DNA of 64,000 bases from Agroathelia rolfsii (Eukaryota > Basidiomycota > Agaricomycetes > Amylocorticiales > Amylocorticiaceae), in NCBI GenBank assembly GCA_018343915.1, contig JABRWF010000005.1:3817001-3881000 (forward strand), read 5' to 3'. The notes below the pieces were generated by a model, which saw nothing but the letters and a program-made list of their open reading frames with translations, did not search any database and was not told where the DNA came from. A program made the position numbers and the translations under genes. Shown in pieces: positions 32,549 to 44,860 of the stretch; positions within the stretch are counted from its first letter, which is position 1; the number at the start of each line of letters is the position of its first letter.

Positions 32549-34902
32549 ATGTCCTTTCCTCGCTCTCTGCTACTCGGCCTGCTTTTCGCTGGATCTGCCT
32601 TGGCTCAGCTCCAAGTTTTGGCTCCAGTAGCTGGGCTGAATATTGTCAACAAGGACATTTCACCTGATGGCTACAGTAGGAGGTAAACCAGCATGTATCT
32701 CATTCAGTATTGGTCTACATAAACCAACATCTCTTCCAGTGCCGTCCTTGTCAATGGCGTATATCCTGCTCCATTGATTACTGCTATGAAGGGCGATGAT
32801 TTCTTGTTGAACGTCGAGGATAAGCTCACAGATAATTCCATGGACACGGCCACCACAATTGTTAGTTTTTTGTTCTCAGCTTCTGCTAGTTGGCACTTTA
32901 TTGATCCCAATGCTTTTTTCTAAAGCACTGGCACGGACTATTTCAACAAGGGACTACATACGCCGATGGCGTCGCCTATGTTTCCCAGTGCCCGATTATT
33001 CCAAACAACAACTTCTTGTATCAGTTTAGCTCCACTGATCAGGCTGGTACATTCTGGTATCATTCGCATCTTTCCACGCAATACTGTGATGGCCTTCGTG
33101 GCCCATTAGTCATTTATGATCCTACCGACCCGCAACACTACTTATATGACATTGATGATGGTAATTGATGATATAATCCATATATCGAGGATAATGGTAC
33201 TGAATGCACTGTACAGCTTCAACTGTAATCACGCTGTCTGACTGGTATCATACTCCCGCACCATCTGGTATGTGATATGGTCCATAAAATTTAATGGGTT
33301 AATTGCTCATACGACTTAATTTTTAGCTGGATTTTTCCCTGCTCCGGATTCAACCCTTATCAATGGCCTGGGTAGGTTCCAGGGAGGCCCGGCGAGCCCT
33401 CTTTCCGTCACTACAGTTGCTACGGGTCTCCGCTATCGATTGCGTTTAGTTGCTTTGTCTTGCCATTCGAATTGGGTGTTCTCAATCGATAGCCATAACT
33501 TTACCATTATTGAAGCTGATGGTGTCAGCACTCAACCTCTGACTGTTGATTCTCTACAAATCCTCCCTGCCCAACGGTATTCCATCGTTCTTCACGCTAA
33601 TCAAAAGATTGGAAATTACTGGATTCGCGCGCTCCCGGATATCTCTACGGGTAATTTGACGACTAGTGGTGGCTTGAACTCAGGTGTGTTCATTGCACTA
33701 GATTCAAGTATGGTAAGCATCATGAGTCTCACAATTAATAACAGGAATTTTGCGCTACCTTGGCGCTCCTATTGCGGACCCGACATCGACGCAAACACCA
33801 AGCACGAATCCACTTGTAGAAACCAATTTGCATACACTCACTAACCCTGGGTAAGCAAAATTCCCGGTTTTTCGCTCACCGCTAATTGGAATTGTTTACA
33901 GTGCACCAGGCCTCCCTGAAGCTGGAGGAGCCGACGTTACTATTCAGCTCGACCTTGCTTTTGCATTCGCATCAAAACCATACTTTACTGTTAACAACTG
34001 TAAGTGTTTGTCCAGTCAGTTATTAACATCACCAAAAGCTGATCGCATTACTTCGCTACTTGAATTGCAATATATAGACACATACACGTCTCCTTCCGTC
34101 CCAGTTCTTTTGCAAATATTGAGTGGTGCACAAAATGCTCAAGATCTTCTCCCGGCCGGCAGTGTCTACACTTTGCCAAAAAACAAGACGATCGAGGTCA
34201 TCTTCAATCCTGGAGTTCTCCCTGGAGCACCCCATCCTTTCCATCTCCACGGTGTATGTGTACTCATTATGAGTCTTCCCACTGTATCCACCCCGTCTTC
34301 TGCCCCCAATCTTTTCTCGTTTTTGATTCTGACGCCCTTTGATAGCATACCTTTGACGTCGTACGCAGTGCGGGAAGTACAACTTACAACTGTAAGCATA
34401 CATGCGCGGTATAATTCTTTCTATGTGAAATAGCTAAACGATGCATGCACCTTCAGATGTTAACCCTGTCCGCCGCGATGTTGTGAACATCGGTGGTGAA
34501 TCCGGTGACGACCAGGTGACAATTCGATTCAGGACGGATAACCCTGGTCCTTGGTTCTTGCATTGGTAATTCACATCCCCCAAATCCTCATACCTATATT
34601 CTCTGACTTCATGTCGTTAAATTGTAGTCACATTGACTGGCACTTGGCTATCGGCCTCGCCATCGTCTTTGCGGAAGAGCCAGAGGATGTTGCCAGTGCC
34701 AATCCTGTTCCACGTAAGTATCCTTGTGTCTCCAAACCACTGTTCTATTGCATTCTAATACATTACCCGCAATTCTCCAGAATCATGGAAGAACCTCTGC
34801 CCTGCTTATGATAACTGGCAAAAAACCAACCCCATTCAGGACCCTTCCCTAAGCAAGAGGGGTACATTTGGCCGATATATGCCGCGCTCAATTTCGAATT
34901 AA
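32549..34902 (+). CDS. Laccase (secreted multicopper oxidase)
   Basis: It oxidises phenols and reduces O2 to water extracellularly, in lignin and humus turnover or pigment formation. Twelve exons (32549-32682, 32740-32860, 32926-33160, 33217-33267, 33327-33683, 33745-33850, 33902-33999, 34078-34253, 34346-34391, 34457-34565, 34628-34713, 34781-34902) give 546 aa in one frame. The signal peptide is [19 protein letters not shown]. All four copper-binding signatures are present: [47 protein letters not shown] and [19 protein letters not shown]. The residue ten after the T1 cysteine is Leu, so by the usual scheme this is a class 2 site. Typical basidiomycete blocks such as [12 protein letters not shown] also fit. 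The C-terminus ([16 protein letters not shown]) is a longer tail than usual. A TATA box and paired direct repeats lie upstream. Confidence 0.96.
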
Positions 34903-35827
34903 GCTGCTGGCATTGTAATTTTCGTCGACTCAATTATTGCTCTTTTCATTTTCCTCGTTTTTCTCCATCCGGAATTTTGTTGATTAGGAATTGTAGAACG
35001 CTTGTATGTGGCATATCTTCCTTTTCCTGGTCTGATATTCTATTACATGATGCGTTGCATCGGCACCGCTATTCTGTTCTATTCTTTTTATTTTTCTCCA
35101 TCTTTATTTCATTCACTTTCTCCGGGTTAAAAATTTATAGATATTCATTTATTCCGCGATCCTTGAGCTTTGCGGCGTCTTTTTTCTCTGTTTCTTCCAG
35201 ACTTAATGTCTGTTTTTTATTCTATCAGAGGAGCGGACGGCGATTCATTGCTTGTCTGTTACATGATGCATATACATATACCATTCCTGTCAATCAATTT
35301 AATCAGTCGTGACTGTCAATGGTTTGTCCTTTTGTTTGTCCCTGGCATGCAGTTATATTAATAGGGAGGGGTAAAAAGAAGTGGAAAATGCCATTACTCG
35401 GGACAGTGGGAAAACATGCTAAAATCTCATGCTACTCCCCCGTGGCTGCCGCGGCACCGATAGTTTAAAGTTCTGTGCATACATCCAGCGCTATGGCCAA
35501 CCCTGAGTTGATAGGCACCCTCATACATATTGACACGTTGACACATGTATTCCTGTCTTTTTTGCGTGCGTCTGAGGATTTGAATCCCTTCAACATGATG
35601 TATACCGAACCGATCATTTTGGATGTAGTGATGTCAGGCCAAGTTCGACCTTGGTAAACTTGTAAACCAGATGCATTCAAAATTGTCCAAATGAATACCA
35701 CTTCAAAGGTACTTGTACATGCATGATGAACCGTTTGGCCAGTTTAACTAGAGGGGAGTCTGGCTGACTTGTTTCAGTAAGAGAGACCACAATGTTACCA
35801 CTAGGCCATGGGGAGCTCCAAAAAAAT
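34903..35827. other. Laccase 3' region
   Basis: About 925 bp, T-rich after the laccase stop. No gene was seen. It ends with the T-run (minus strand) that terminates the tRNA. Confidence 0.5.
35821..35826 (-). terminator. Pol III terminator of tRNA-Phe
   Basis: A run of six T's on the minus strand, two bases after the tRNA. Confidence 0.75.
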
Positions 35828-35931
35828 TGCCAAGAGTGTGGGTCGAACACACGACCTCCAGAATGCATCATACGAGCAGAACAGCCACTTGTGACTTCAG
35901 TCTGTTGCTCTCCCAGCTGAGCTATCCCGGC
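35828..35931 (-). tRNA. tRNA-Phe (GAA) with a 31-nt intron
   Basis: On the minus strand the cloverleaf begins GCCGGGATAGCTCAGC. The acceptor stem is GCCGGGA paired with TCTTGGC (two G-U pairs). The D arm is GCTCAGCTGGGAGAGC. The anticodon region ACAGACTGAAG carries GAA. The T arm is GTGTG-TTCGACC-CACAC and the discriminator base is A. Thirty-one extra bases sit one base 3' of the anticodon, the canonical position of nuclear tRNA introns. Removing them leaves 73 nt. Six T's follow on the transcribed strand as a Pol III terminator. The anticodon stem has one mismatched end pair. Confidence 0.93.
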
Positions 35932-36531
35932 AATCTCCGAGGATTATCCGCTTACATTATTTCGACCGTACGTCACATCCATGCACATCACGACGAGCAG
36001 GCAAGAGGAGTTGATAATGAGTGTATTGATACAACCTGTACAAACGTGAAGTCTTCGTCACTATGCAGGGAAAGGGTATACGCATGCAACAACAAAACAA
36101 AAAGAAAGGGGTGTAAGATGAGAATACAACATCTAGAAAGGTGAAGAATGAGGTCATTAGCAAGTATGTATAGTATGTACCTGAGTCAAAAAACGGAATG
36201 GAATGTAACAAGATAGACGTGATGGGTATATAGCATGTACAGGATCATAAGACGTGTGTTAATGTCATGGGCCGTGATGAAATGCTGAATGTGTAATGAC
36301 GAGTGTTCGAATCGATCGATATTCGTGAGTAAAAGAAAGAAAGAAGGAAAGTGGATGAATGAAGAGAAAAGAAAAGAAAAGAAAAGAAAAAAACTTGGTC
36401 TTTCTGATAACCAATAACCTGCAACAATCAAAGAGTGACAAAAGTATTGGTGTTGGCGACTTCATAAAGGTATATTTCTTATGCGGACGTAATGAGCACG
36501 TCAAAGAACCATTTGCAGTCGATCTCCATCT
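35932..36531. other. Intergenic region with an AAAAG microsatellite
   Basis: About 600 bp. The stretch at about 36361-36391 is a (GAAAA)n run of five to six units. Otherwise nothing was seen. Confidence 0.5.
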
Positions 36532-37959
36532 CTAGTTGCGCATGCGGAACAGCATTCCAAAACGTCTGGCCGCCTTCTGCGGTACCGTCAACTTGGCCGA
36601 AGCCAGAGTGACAGGCACAATATCCAACGCGGACTCCAACGCAGTATCATCGTCGCTGTTCTCTGAGTTGCCATTATCTGGGGCCGTCGAAAGTGGCGGC
36701 ACGCGTGGGGCAAAGCTATCCGCGATGAATTCACGCATAGCGCTTGTCAACGCGGGCGAGTTGCTCGGCACACGTGTCGCAGGGCCGCTAGGGACCTGCA
36801 GCTGCAGAGGCGCCGGCCGACGACGGTGAGGGCGGGTAGACGCGGTTGTACCACTGGGATACGGTGCGGAGGGGCGTGAGCTAGAATGCGTACGAGAGCG
36901 CGTGTTGGCACCGTTCGCGTGAGGCTTACGGTACTCGAGGGTGAGCTTCTTCGACGAAAAAGACGGAGAAATGGGAACAAAGGATGCTAGATCGGTCATG
37001 GACATGGCCTGTACGATGGCCATATCGAATGGTGATGAAGGCGACAACGACATCGAAGAAAAGGTACCGGCTGTGATAGGCGTCGTGGTGTGACGAGCTG
37101 TGAACTGAACCCAGCCCTCCTTTAGGTTCTGATATTGCACTGGCAACTCGACATCGAGATTGATCAGCGGCTCGTACTCAAGCTCCTCGTCGGCGTCTGC
37201 CCAGAATGTGCCCTGTGCATCTTTATATGCAACACCAACACCTGCACCGGTCATAGCACCCTGAGCGGCCATGTATACGCGTGCATTAGCGTCAAGTGTC
37301 CCGCCGCCAGCAAATTGCATCAGAGCCAGTTCATTTGCAAGTGGAGGCGCTGCAGGGTACAGAACTTTCTTCGATTTGGCAATTGCTGCGGTCCGCTTTG
37401 CAGAAGAAAGCGTGGGTACCGGAGGCACCGGAGGAGCTGTCGTGGATGAGTGAGAGGTGGCACGACGACGCAGACCTCCCATGGATCGGAAAGGGCGCAA
37501 GCGGCTGCGTGACTTCTTTTGAGCAAGCTCGGGTGTGGTGGAGGTGGTAGCAGCAGTAGGCTCCTGGATGCCTGCAGACTTAGGTACCGCGGGGCCGCCG
37601 ATAGGAAGATGTGGTGTAGAAGGCGTAGGAAAACGAACAAAGACTGATGTATATCCGTGAGCAGCTAGATTGGCTCTGATAGCGGGTGTGGAGACAAAGG
37701 AGGCTGAAATAGGTGTTTCTACCATGTGTAGAAAGGATGTGCCGGCGGGACTGGTGCAACTGGCGCGACGCTGAGAGGAAGAACGCATGGGCGATGGGGT
37801 ACCTGGCTGCACGGCAGCAGCCCAAGTGGAGATTTCACCATGTTTAGAGTTGGATCTGTGACATGTGCTAGGAGGAGATGGTAGAGGCACAGCGGGAGGC
37901 TGCTTTTGGGGCGGGTGCGCGAGAAAGGCGTATTTGGGAGTAGCAGCAGCGGTGGACAT
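36532..37959 (-). CDS. Basidiomycete protein of unknown function, low-complexity N-terminus
   Basis: A single-exon gene for a 475-aa protein; I chose the ATG at 37959 (MSTAAATPKYAFLAHPP). I do not recognise a domain. The sequence is Pro/Ser/Thr/Arg-rich with several basic clusters (KKSRSRLRPFRSMGGLRRRA; RPHRRRPAPL), suggesting an intrinsically disordered, possibly nuclear or cell-cortex protein. A more ordered central part (about residues 210-300, with LANELALMQFAGGGTLD, GTFWADADEELEYEPLINLD) and the C-terminal KAARRFGMLFRMRN look conserved in character. Long open frame, GC-rich wobble and regular composition support a real gene. Numerous S/T-P sites suggest phosphorylation. No function is assigned. 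Confidence 0.75.
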   Translation of the reverse strand: MSTAAATPKYAFLAHPPQKQPPAVPLPSPPSTCHRSNSKHGEISTWAAAVQPGTPSPMRSSSQRRASCTSPAGTSFLHMVETPISASFVSTPAIRANLAAHGYTSVFVRFPTPSTPHLPIGGPAVPKSAGIQEPTAATTSTTPELAQKKSRSRLRPFRSMGGLRRRATSHSSTTAPPVPPVPTLSSAKRTAAIAKSKKVLYPAAPPLANELALMQFAGGGTLDANARVYMAAQGAMTGAGVGVAYKDAQGTFWADADEELEYEPLINLDVELPVQYQNLKEGWVQFTARHTTTPITAGTFSSMSLSPSSPFDMAIVQAMSMTDLASFVPISPSFSSKKLTLEYRKPHANGANTRSRTHSSSRPSAPYPSGTTASTRPHRRRPAPLQLQVPSGPATRVPSNSPALTSAMREFIADSFAPRVPPLSTAPDNGNSENSDDDTALESALDIVPVTLASAKLTVPQKAARRFGMLFRMRN

Positions 37960-38678
37960 GATTCTATGAGCAGAAAAAAAATTATAGGCCTGCAAGAACA
38001 TTCGTTTAGTTCAATGAGTATGGCCCATCATAAGATAGATGCTCACAATCAGAAATTGAAGGAGAAGCTAAGATAGTAGTAGCAGATTCACTGAAGACGC
38101 TAGAGAAAAAAAAAGGTAGATAGGTCCTGGTCGCGAGACTAGCTCAAGCGGGATGGAGAGTACTAGGAGTTAATCCCATGCATATTATATATGCGAGCAG
38201 GCATGCTTGGACGCTATCAGGTGGTTGCCAGTGAATGCTGACAACAATAGTGGGCACCCACAATTGCGTTTGATTGCCTAATCCGGAAGTCAATGGTTCA
38301 TGTTCTCTTCGTTTGCTTCCGTCGCCATTCGCATGGGTCCGCTTCCGGCGCCTATTGTCTTTGTGCAAACAAGTTACCCTGATGCTGACTGCTCTCCTAG
38401 CCTATAAATTAATTTTTTGATGTAGAGTATATGTGCATTGCTGTCGTACATCGATTGTTTATTAGGGTTGCCCCGTAACAATATTGTCTTCACCTCATTA
38501 TGCCGGTGCCTTAGACAATATGCCATACGTTCATCATAATGATTCGGACATGATCATCAAGCAACACACGGGCGATACTACATTGCTACAAGCCAACATC
38601 ATGCGCTTCTTTCTAATTGTGACGGCAAAACCCTGGCCCTTCCGGACTAATTGTTTCGGACCCTTTTCTTCTCGGCAC
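37960..38678. other. Intergenic region
   Basis: About 720 bp between the unknown protein's start and the GH35 gene's 3' end. An A9 run lies at about 38104-38112. No gene was seen. Confidence 0.5.
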
Positions 38679-41600
38679 TCACATTAGTGGATATACAGTG
38701 CCCCTTGGTCTAGAGCTCTTTTGCTGCTCGTAGCTCGGTGCATCGTCATAGTCGGGGATAACATATGATGTTGAGAACGTTCCATCCGAGACAAGACTCA
38801 CTCCCTCGACAGTTGCACCAGAGTCATCAAGCGACCACAGTGAGAGAGCAAGCGTGTTGGTTGAGTCACGGTAGAGGATACTATCATTGACCTGCGCTCG
38901 AGATTTGCTTGGAATTAAAGTTACACAATAGTACTCACCCTGCGGGAAGGACAAACTCCATTTGCGGTCTGGTAAGTCAAAATCAATTTGTGCTATAAAA
39001 GGCAGACTAAATGAAGGCATACCCAAAATTGTTAATATACTTTCCCAGCTGCCATCCGTTCAGATATATCTGGACACGAAAATTGGAGGTCGGTGCACTA
39101 GGTGTAATGGCCAGTCTCACGGGCACGTCGACGTTGGAAGTGAGGTGCTAAAAATGATTCGTCATTTATCACAGACGGAGTGTACGTTCCGAAGGAAGCT
39201 CACGTAGTCAAAGGTCGTCCTGAAGAAGTTGACACCGGCACCTTTAGTGCTCACATTACTCGTCGTCTCCCATGCGGAGTCAGGGTAGGATGGTAGGTGC
39301 GCTCCAATACGTTCTGCATACAAACCACCTTCATTGAGATAACCTCGATAGGTATCCGGGGCATTTAATGCACCGCCCTAAATATCTTAATGCGTGAATA
39401 GAGAGATAATCATTGAGTCACTATTCAACATCAGCACCTGATTGCCTTGGAGTTTCCAATAGCTGAACGTCGTATTACCACCAATGATAGAGTATCCCCT
39501 AATACCTCGAGGTTCTTTTCCGCTGTTCGCTATATCGAAGGCAAAATTCCATAAGTAAGAGAAATTACCATTTTGGAGTTAACAACTGACTGCTAGTCTC
39601 CACAAGGCTGGCAGGGAAACAGTTTGCACACAAACGTTCTGATCGACGAGAAAATATAGCATATACTCACCCCATATGGTCTACACGTGTCCGCAAGGAG
39701 TGAAAATACAAGTGTTAGCACTCATACCTTTTGCATTACAATTTCATATTTTACCTTGCAAAACTGTAAGCACATTGTCTTCACCCACAGCCAGTATTCC
39801 GTTCGGAATTGTCCAAATATTCGTCGTGAGGCTGACGCTTGAATTGCCTTGAGCAGAACCAAAGAAGACACCATTGAGAAAGACGGAGTAGCCAAATGCA
39901 TAACCTCCTTGAACTGTTAGATTAAACGCGGTTTCGTCTCCTGAAGCGATAAAATGTCCACGCCAGATAAGATTGCCTCCATAAAATCTACGAGCTAGGA
40001 ATGAACTAATGTGAGTGAGTTGGATAATAAGAGAACGCACCCATATTGTTGAGAATAGAGTACCCAAGGACCGGATAGGGGCGGTAGATTGGTATACTAA
40101 CGATAACATCGAGGCGGTTTTTGTATTGAAGGGGTTAGAAAAGTCGCAAAGCACGTACATTAGTCGATGTCAAGTTTGCTGTGACAAAGTTCGAATCGTC
40201 GAATGTCCTTTGTACCTCTGGGAGACTATATAATGAAGAAGATAAACAGATATTAAAATTAAGAGATTGCCTAACTTACCTCCCAGATACTTTCCATGGG
40301 CCAAGGGGAGGGGGTGCATCGACGGCCACAGTATTAATTCTGGCAACGTACGACTGGTGGTTAGTCTTTTTTAATTGTTGAACGTTATGGCCGTTCCATA
40401 TCAGCTTATTAACGTTCAGTGGCGCTATGAACTCTACGGTGGTCGTCCCGTTCAGGTCGCCGTTCTACGTAATTTAGGGAAAAAGAGAGAGGGATCAACT
40501 TTAGATACCGATATTACAGCAGAAGCCGATTTTTATTCACCAATTCGAGAGTGTTATCTTTGAGAGACGCATCACGGATAAGATAAGGACCAGTGACTAA
40601 AACACTGACAATATTGATGCAAATTAGAAATTCGTCCTTCGCCAAGAAAAAAAAAGAAAACAAGACCAACGTTTCGTTCGTTCCAATTGAGAAGTAGTTT
40701 CCCCAGACACCACTCCCCGCAATCAATGGTGCATGCCAAGTATTCGCCGTTGCCTTATCCAGTATCACTACAACAATTCTCGACCCGCTGCTTGTCTTGA
40801 TGTCCGCGTACTGCGCCCCATCAAGTATGTAGCTGAGCGTCAAGATACCGTTGGCGTATGATGATGATGTCTTGAGGGCTTGGGACACGTCGACAGTAGG
40901 TTGAGAGGAATGAAAAACAAAGCTCGTTTCACCAGTTTGGCCGGCTTCTGCGTAGAGGATTAGATAGTCGGTAGACCCAATGCTAATCATGGCATGCCGA
41001 TCGGTCGTTCATTATTATAATAGATGACTGTAACATACGTTGTCCAAGTCATAATCCTGAGGAGTAATTGTCAGGGTGTCGAGTTAAATAACTCAAGGGA
41101 AAATAATAAAAGTAGACACTCACTCGGCGGTTGAATAAAGTATATGCGCCTTCGTCATACCAAATTTGTAATCCGTTACGATAATTTTCATTTCCCTTCC
41201 ATCAATAGTCAAGGATCCATTTTGGGGTATTATGAACTGCCCTTGAGATGTGGATACATTTAAGGTGGCCGTTGTCAGCTCCATCGATCTGTATCACAAT
41301 CGGCTTTCTGCTTCAGCTAAAACTTACGGAAGGGTACATACGTAGAGTCATTGTGTCTCACGAAGTAAAAACCGGCACCCGTATTGGTATTGAGGGAATA
41401 AGAAACGTAAATAAGTTCCGAGCTCGTATAATTTGTGCCGTTGGCAATATAACTTGCATCATACAGGTCTCGCGAGACGCGCAGAAAGAGCCCTGATGAT
41501 AAGAACGTGTCAAGAGTAAGAAATACAAACATATGCACTCGGAATAACGTGATAGTATTAGTGAGGGCATACTCGCCTTGCAGTCTCATCTCAGGCATCT

Positions 41601-43506
41601 TCGCTGTGATGACTCTGTTTTCATTGATGCCTCCTCCGTAGTCGTAACTAGTATATACAGTTGGTTCGGGCGTTTGGCCCCAATTTGTTCCACCAAAGAG
41701 CACTAGATATCCCATCAATTCTGTGAGAGATTAATAAAATTCGAACGAAACTTACTGTAAATATCTGAAATATATCGAAAAATGAACTCGAGTGAAAACA
41801 GAAGGTAGATAATGACCTACTCATAATCGTCGCGGTCTGGGCACTATATCAGGGAGGAGGGTTAAATAAAGACCGTCCCTTGGGACTTCAGTAACGTACT
41901 AATTTTCCTTGTAAAACACGTCTTCGTACTGGGCGTTGTCCAGGACGTATGCTAAGCGAAATTAAGTTCGATAAGTAAAAAAGAAAGGAAAAAGGGAAAG
42001 GAAATTGATACATACTGTATTTCTCGTATCCTGTAGGCGCCATGGACGAGCCGTTACCCCATCCCAGGAGATAACCAGCTCCAAACTTTATACAAGAGAT
42101 TACATAGAGCGACATATTAGAAATCGTAATACGAAGAAAAATTAAAAACCTAGCCGAGTATGAAAGACTACCTCTGCAAGACAAAGTGGATTACTCCAGG
42201 CTACTGCTTCATGATTGGATCTGTATATGGACTGCACTTGCTCCCAACCATTTGCTCCTTGCGGATATGAATCCCCGCTAATGTTGAAAGTGAACCAGGT
42301 TAGTCTTTCTCAGAAGCACAAGTCGATAGAGAAGACTTCAACAGACCAGTATATGTTGACGCTACCCAACGTCGGAAGATCCGGGGAGAAGTTGCCTTTG
42401 GCCCCACCATTCTGGTCGTTGAATGTAATAGCTGGATTACGATTCAATTTAAGCATAGAGAAAGGAGTAAAGAGAGAACACTTACGAACGACGATCCCTT
42501 GGGCACGGTAAGTATTGATGATAGCTTGCATATAGTCATCATGATTTACGGCTTCGCTGAATTCATTTTCAGCCTGTACCAGGATAACTTTGAAAGCGGT
42601 TTTGAGTATCCTCTCCATTTGATTTCATGTTTTGAGAAGTTATCGGAACTGAACATACTCGGGCCACCGTTGATGATTTGGTTTTTCGCCAGCGTCTGGG
42701 CCATCAAGTTCATATATGGCTGCCACACTGAGCCAGAGTTAGAAAATGCAAATCGACAATAGTTACCTTTATTATTTGTATCTTACCTTCAGTGTAGTTA
42801 ATGTTATCTGTTCGCAATGAGCCCGCAATATTTTGAACCCATCCAGGGAAACCGCCTCCTGTCATTTCTCCATCTATAACAAAATTTTCTCGTCAGATTG
42901 CCTTGGAACATAAACAGTTAGAGAAACGTACTTATATATGGCCCAGGCCTTAAGAAGATAGATTATTAGAGCGCTGAGATTATAACACAGTGTCCCCTAG
43001 ATCAAACCTTGCAATCACCCAAAGCCCAGCGTCGCGAGCGGCATTGAAGAACGCCTGCAAGTCACGATAGGTCCCCGCAGTGAAATCGCCCTGGCTATTA
43101 TTTGTCGTTGGTGTTGGAAAGTACAGGTTCCAGCTTATACAAGTGGATATGGTATTGAAGCCATTTGCTTTGATTTTCTGACGAAAGGGGGTTAGTACTT
43201 CATTTGGCGGACTGTTAAAATGGGTTTGGTTACCTGGAAAACATCAGACCACAAATGAGGATTTGGCAATCGCCAGGAATGGAATTCGCCGGAGAGAATG
43301 AAAACACGTTGACCGAAGATGGAAAGAGAAACTGGAGGGGACAGATAATTAGCACCGTTATTCAATTATCGTAAAACATCAGCTAGCATACAAGGATCCC
43401 ACGTTACATCATTTGTTAACCCGGTAGAGTTACGGCGCTCTAACAAACTAAGAGCTAATGCGTTTGTAAAATAGATGATTATCCCTAATGCTTTCAAAAC
43501 GTTCAT
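38679..43506 (-). CDS. GH35 beta-galactosidase, secreted
   Basis: It hydrolyses terminal beta-galactosides and is probably extracellular, acting on plant polysaccharides. The gene has many small exons. The first nine (43506-43392, 43331-43234, 43177-43008, 42948-42932, 42873-42787, 42727-42659, 42587-42486, 42431-42347, from 42277) were traced and keep frame. The signal peptide is [19 protein letters not shown]. Motifs in order are [57 protein letters not shown] (acid/base Glu), PLCLAEFGAGY (nucleophile Glu), [10 protein letters not shown] and [13 protein letters not shown]. The C-terminal jelly-roll exons include [10 protein letters not shown] and NVLTVLQ. Length (about 1000 aa) fits fungal LacA-type enzymes. 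I did not trace every downstream junction, so an undetected break is possible. It has a weakly conserved DIYGxDSYP region (VNIYCGDSYPQG). Confidence 0.9.
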
Positions 43507-43899
43507 ATTGACTGGGATACAGGGAATTCTGGATGCAGATATGAGATCTCATAACAAAAGCAAATCAATTTATATATTGGGTCAATTCTCCAGCTACTGT
43601 CGGTCATGAGTCGCCTATGACGAAATGCGGGCCGTAATACGGTCAAGGTATATGCGCGATATTTACGTTGTCAGCTGTTCAAGGAAGCAATATATGTCTG
43701 AGTCACGTTTGCGGCCTCTGGGCTGTGCTTCTGAGGAGAATTACTGACAAGGATATCGAGGATTTCGTGATGGCAGTCAAGTGATAGTAATGCAATTATA
43801 ATCAGAAGCGACAGAATGACATCAAGACATGGTGTTCTAAGAAAGGTGAAACATAATGCGCATGACTATCCGACCCGGCTCGGAGTTCATATTATTATG
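43507..43899. other. Intergenic region
   Basis: About 390 bp between the GH35 start and the MITE-like element; it should hold the GH35 promoter. No clear box was seen. Confidence 0.4.
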
Positions 43900-44294
43900 G
43901 GTGACTTTCCGTAGGATCCTATTCTATTCTATTCAGCCGCGGAGTTTAAATATCACCATGGGATAGAACTGAGCGGCCTTTCCGTAGACCATGGGGTCTC
44001 CAACGAGATCTACCCGACCATTAGTTGAGCTGAGCTCCCGAGAGCACGTGAGCTGTGAGAAAAAGGTGAGCAACGGGCTCACTTGTCTTGATACTTCCAT
44101 GAGAGCCATATAGCTGGACTCGGCATAGCAGATGCTGAGGAATAGAGATCCCCCCTCCCACCCTTTCTGATAGAATTGGATAGAATTTTATTGAGGCCGA
44201 TGCCGAACCGGCATGGAGCGGCATCACGGCAATCTGGCAGGTCTGAGCGAATAGAATAGAATAAAATAGAATAGAGGTCTACCGGAAAGTCACC
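43900..44294. mobile_element. MITE-like element with terminal inverted repeats
   Basis: The left end reads GGTGACTTTCCG followed by TAGG and a run of CTATT units. The right end is its inverse: AATAG units, then ACC and CGGAAAGTCACC. The outer 12 bp are perfectly inverted and the inner (CTATT)n blocks extend the pairing to about 40 bp. Total length is about 395 bp with no coding capacity. The interior has further palindromic pieces (GGCATC/GATGCC-like). I could not identify a target-site duplication, so the boundaries are approximate. Confidence 0.75.
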
Positions 44295-44572
44295 GAACAT
44301 TGAATCGATGCCCATTTGAACTTGAACACAAATTCAGGTTACTTTTATTTTACGATATCTTTGACAGCGTTTCTGTTTCTGACACCGCGCATCGATATCA
44401 AATCCAAATTACCGTGGTTGGCTGATGTAGCAAACCAAAAGTTCGTCATATAAGCCTGGCCAACCGAAAGTCCAGTACATATAAGGAAGGGTAGCATGGA
44501 TTGGGCCACACGTTCAAGTGATGATAGAGGAATAAGGCATATACATGCATCAAACCAAGCCATTATAATCTA

Positions 44573-44860
44573 TTACTGCGATGATTCTGACCCATCCGGC
44601 GCTGGTGCCTCAGAGATACTGAATGTGTATAGGATAGTGGCGATGTTAAGAAAGATAAAGGAGTCTGCAAGGCTGAGCCTAGGACATGTTCTGCAATGTG
44701 GATATCCACGATGCAGTGACCGAAACGGACATACGATTACTTGCCTACGATCAAACCCAAATGCGAGACAAATTGAAGCTGGGTCTTCAATTTTGCTTAT
44801 CTTGCGTAGCTTTCCTATACCTGGGCTTATATAAAGCTTGAAAATATCCAAGATCGGTCC
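44573..44860 (-). pseudogene. Cytochrome P450 C-terminal remnant
   Basis: On the minus strand SPGIGKLRKISKIEDPASI leads into FGFDRR, then (after an intron at 44691-44744) TCPRLSLADSFIFLNIATIL and SISEAPAPDG, ending at a stop at 44573. This aligns with the P450 haem-binding signature FGFGRRxCPGRxLAD. The axial cysteine is kept, but both signature glycines are replaced (Asp and Arg). The intron uses a GC donor (AG|GCAAGT), which is the usual GC-AG consensus. No upstream P450 exons (I-helix, ExxR) were found in the next kilobase, so this is a truncated, probably non-functional relic. Confidence 0.72.
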
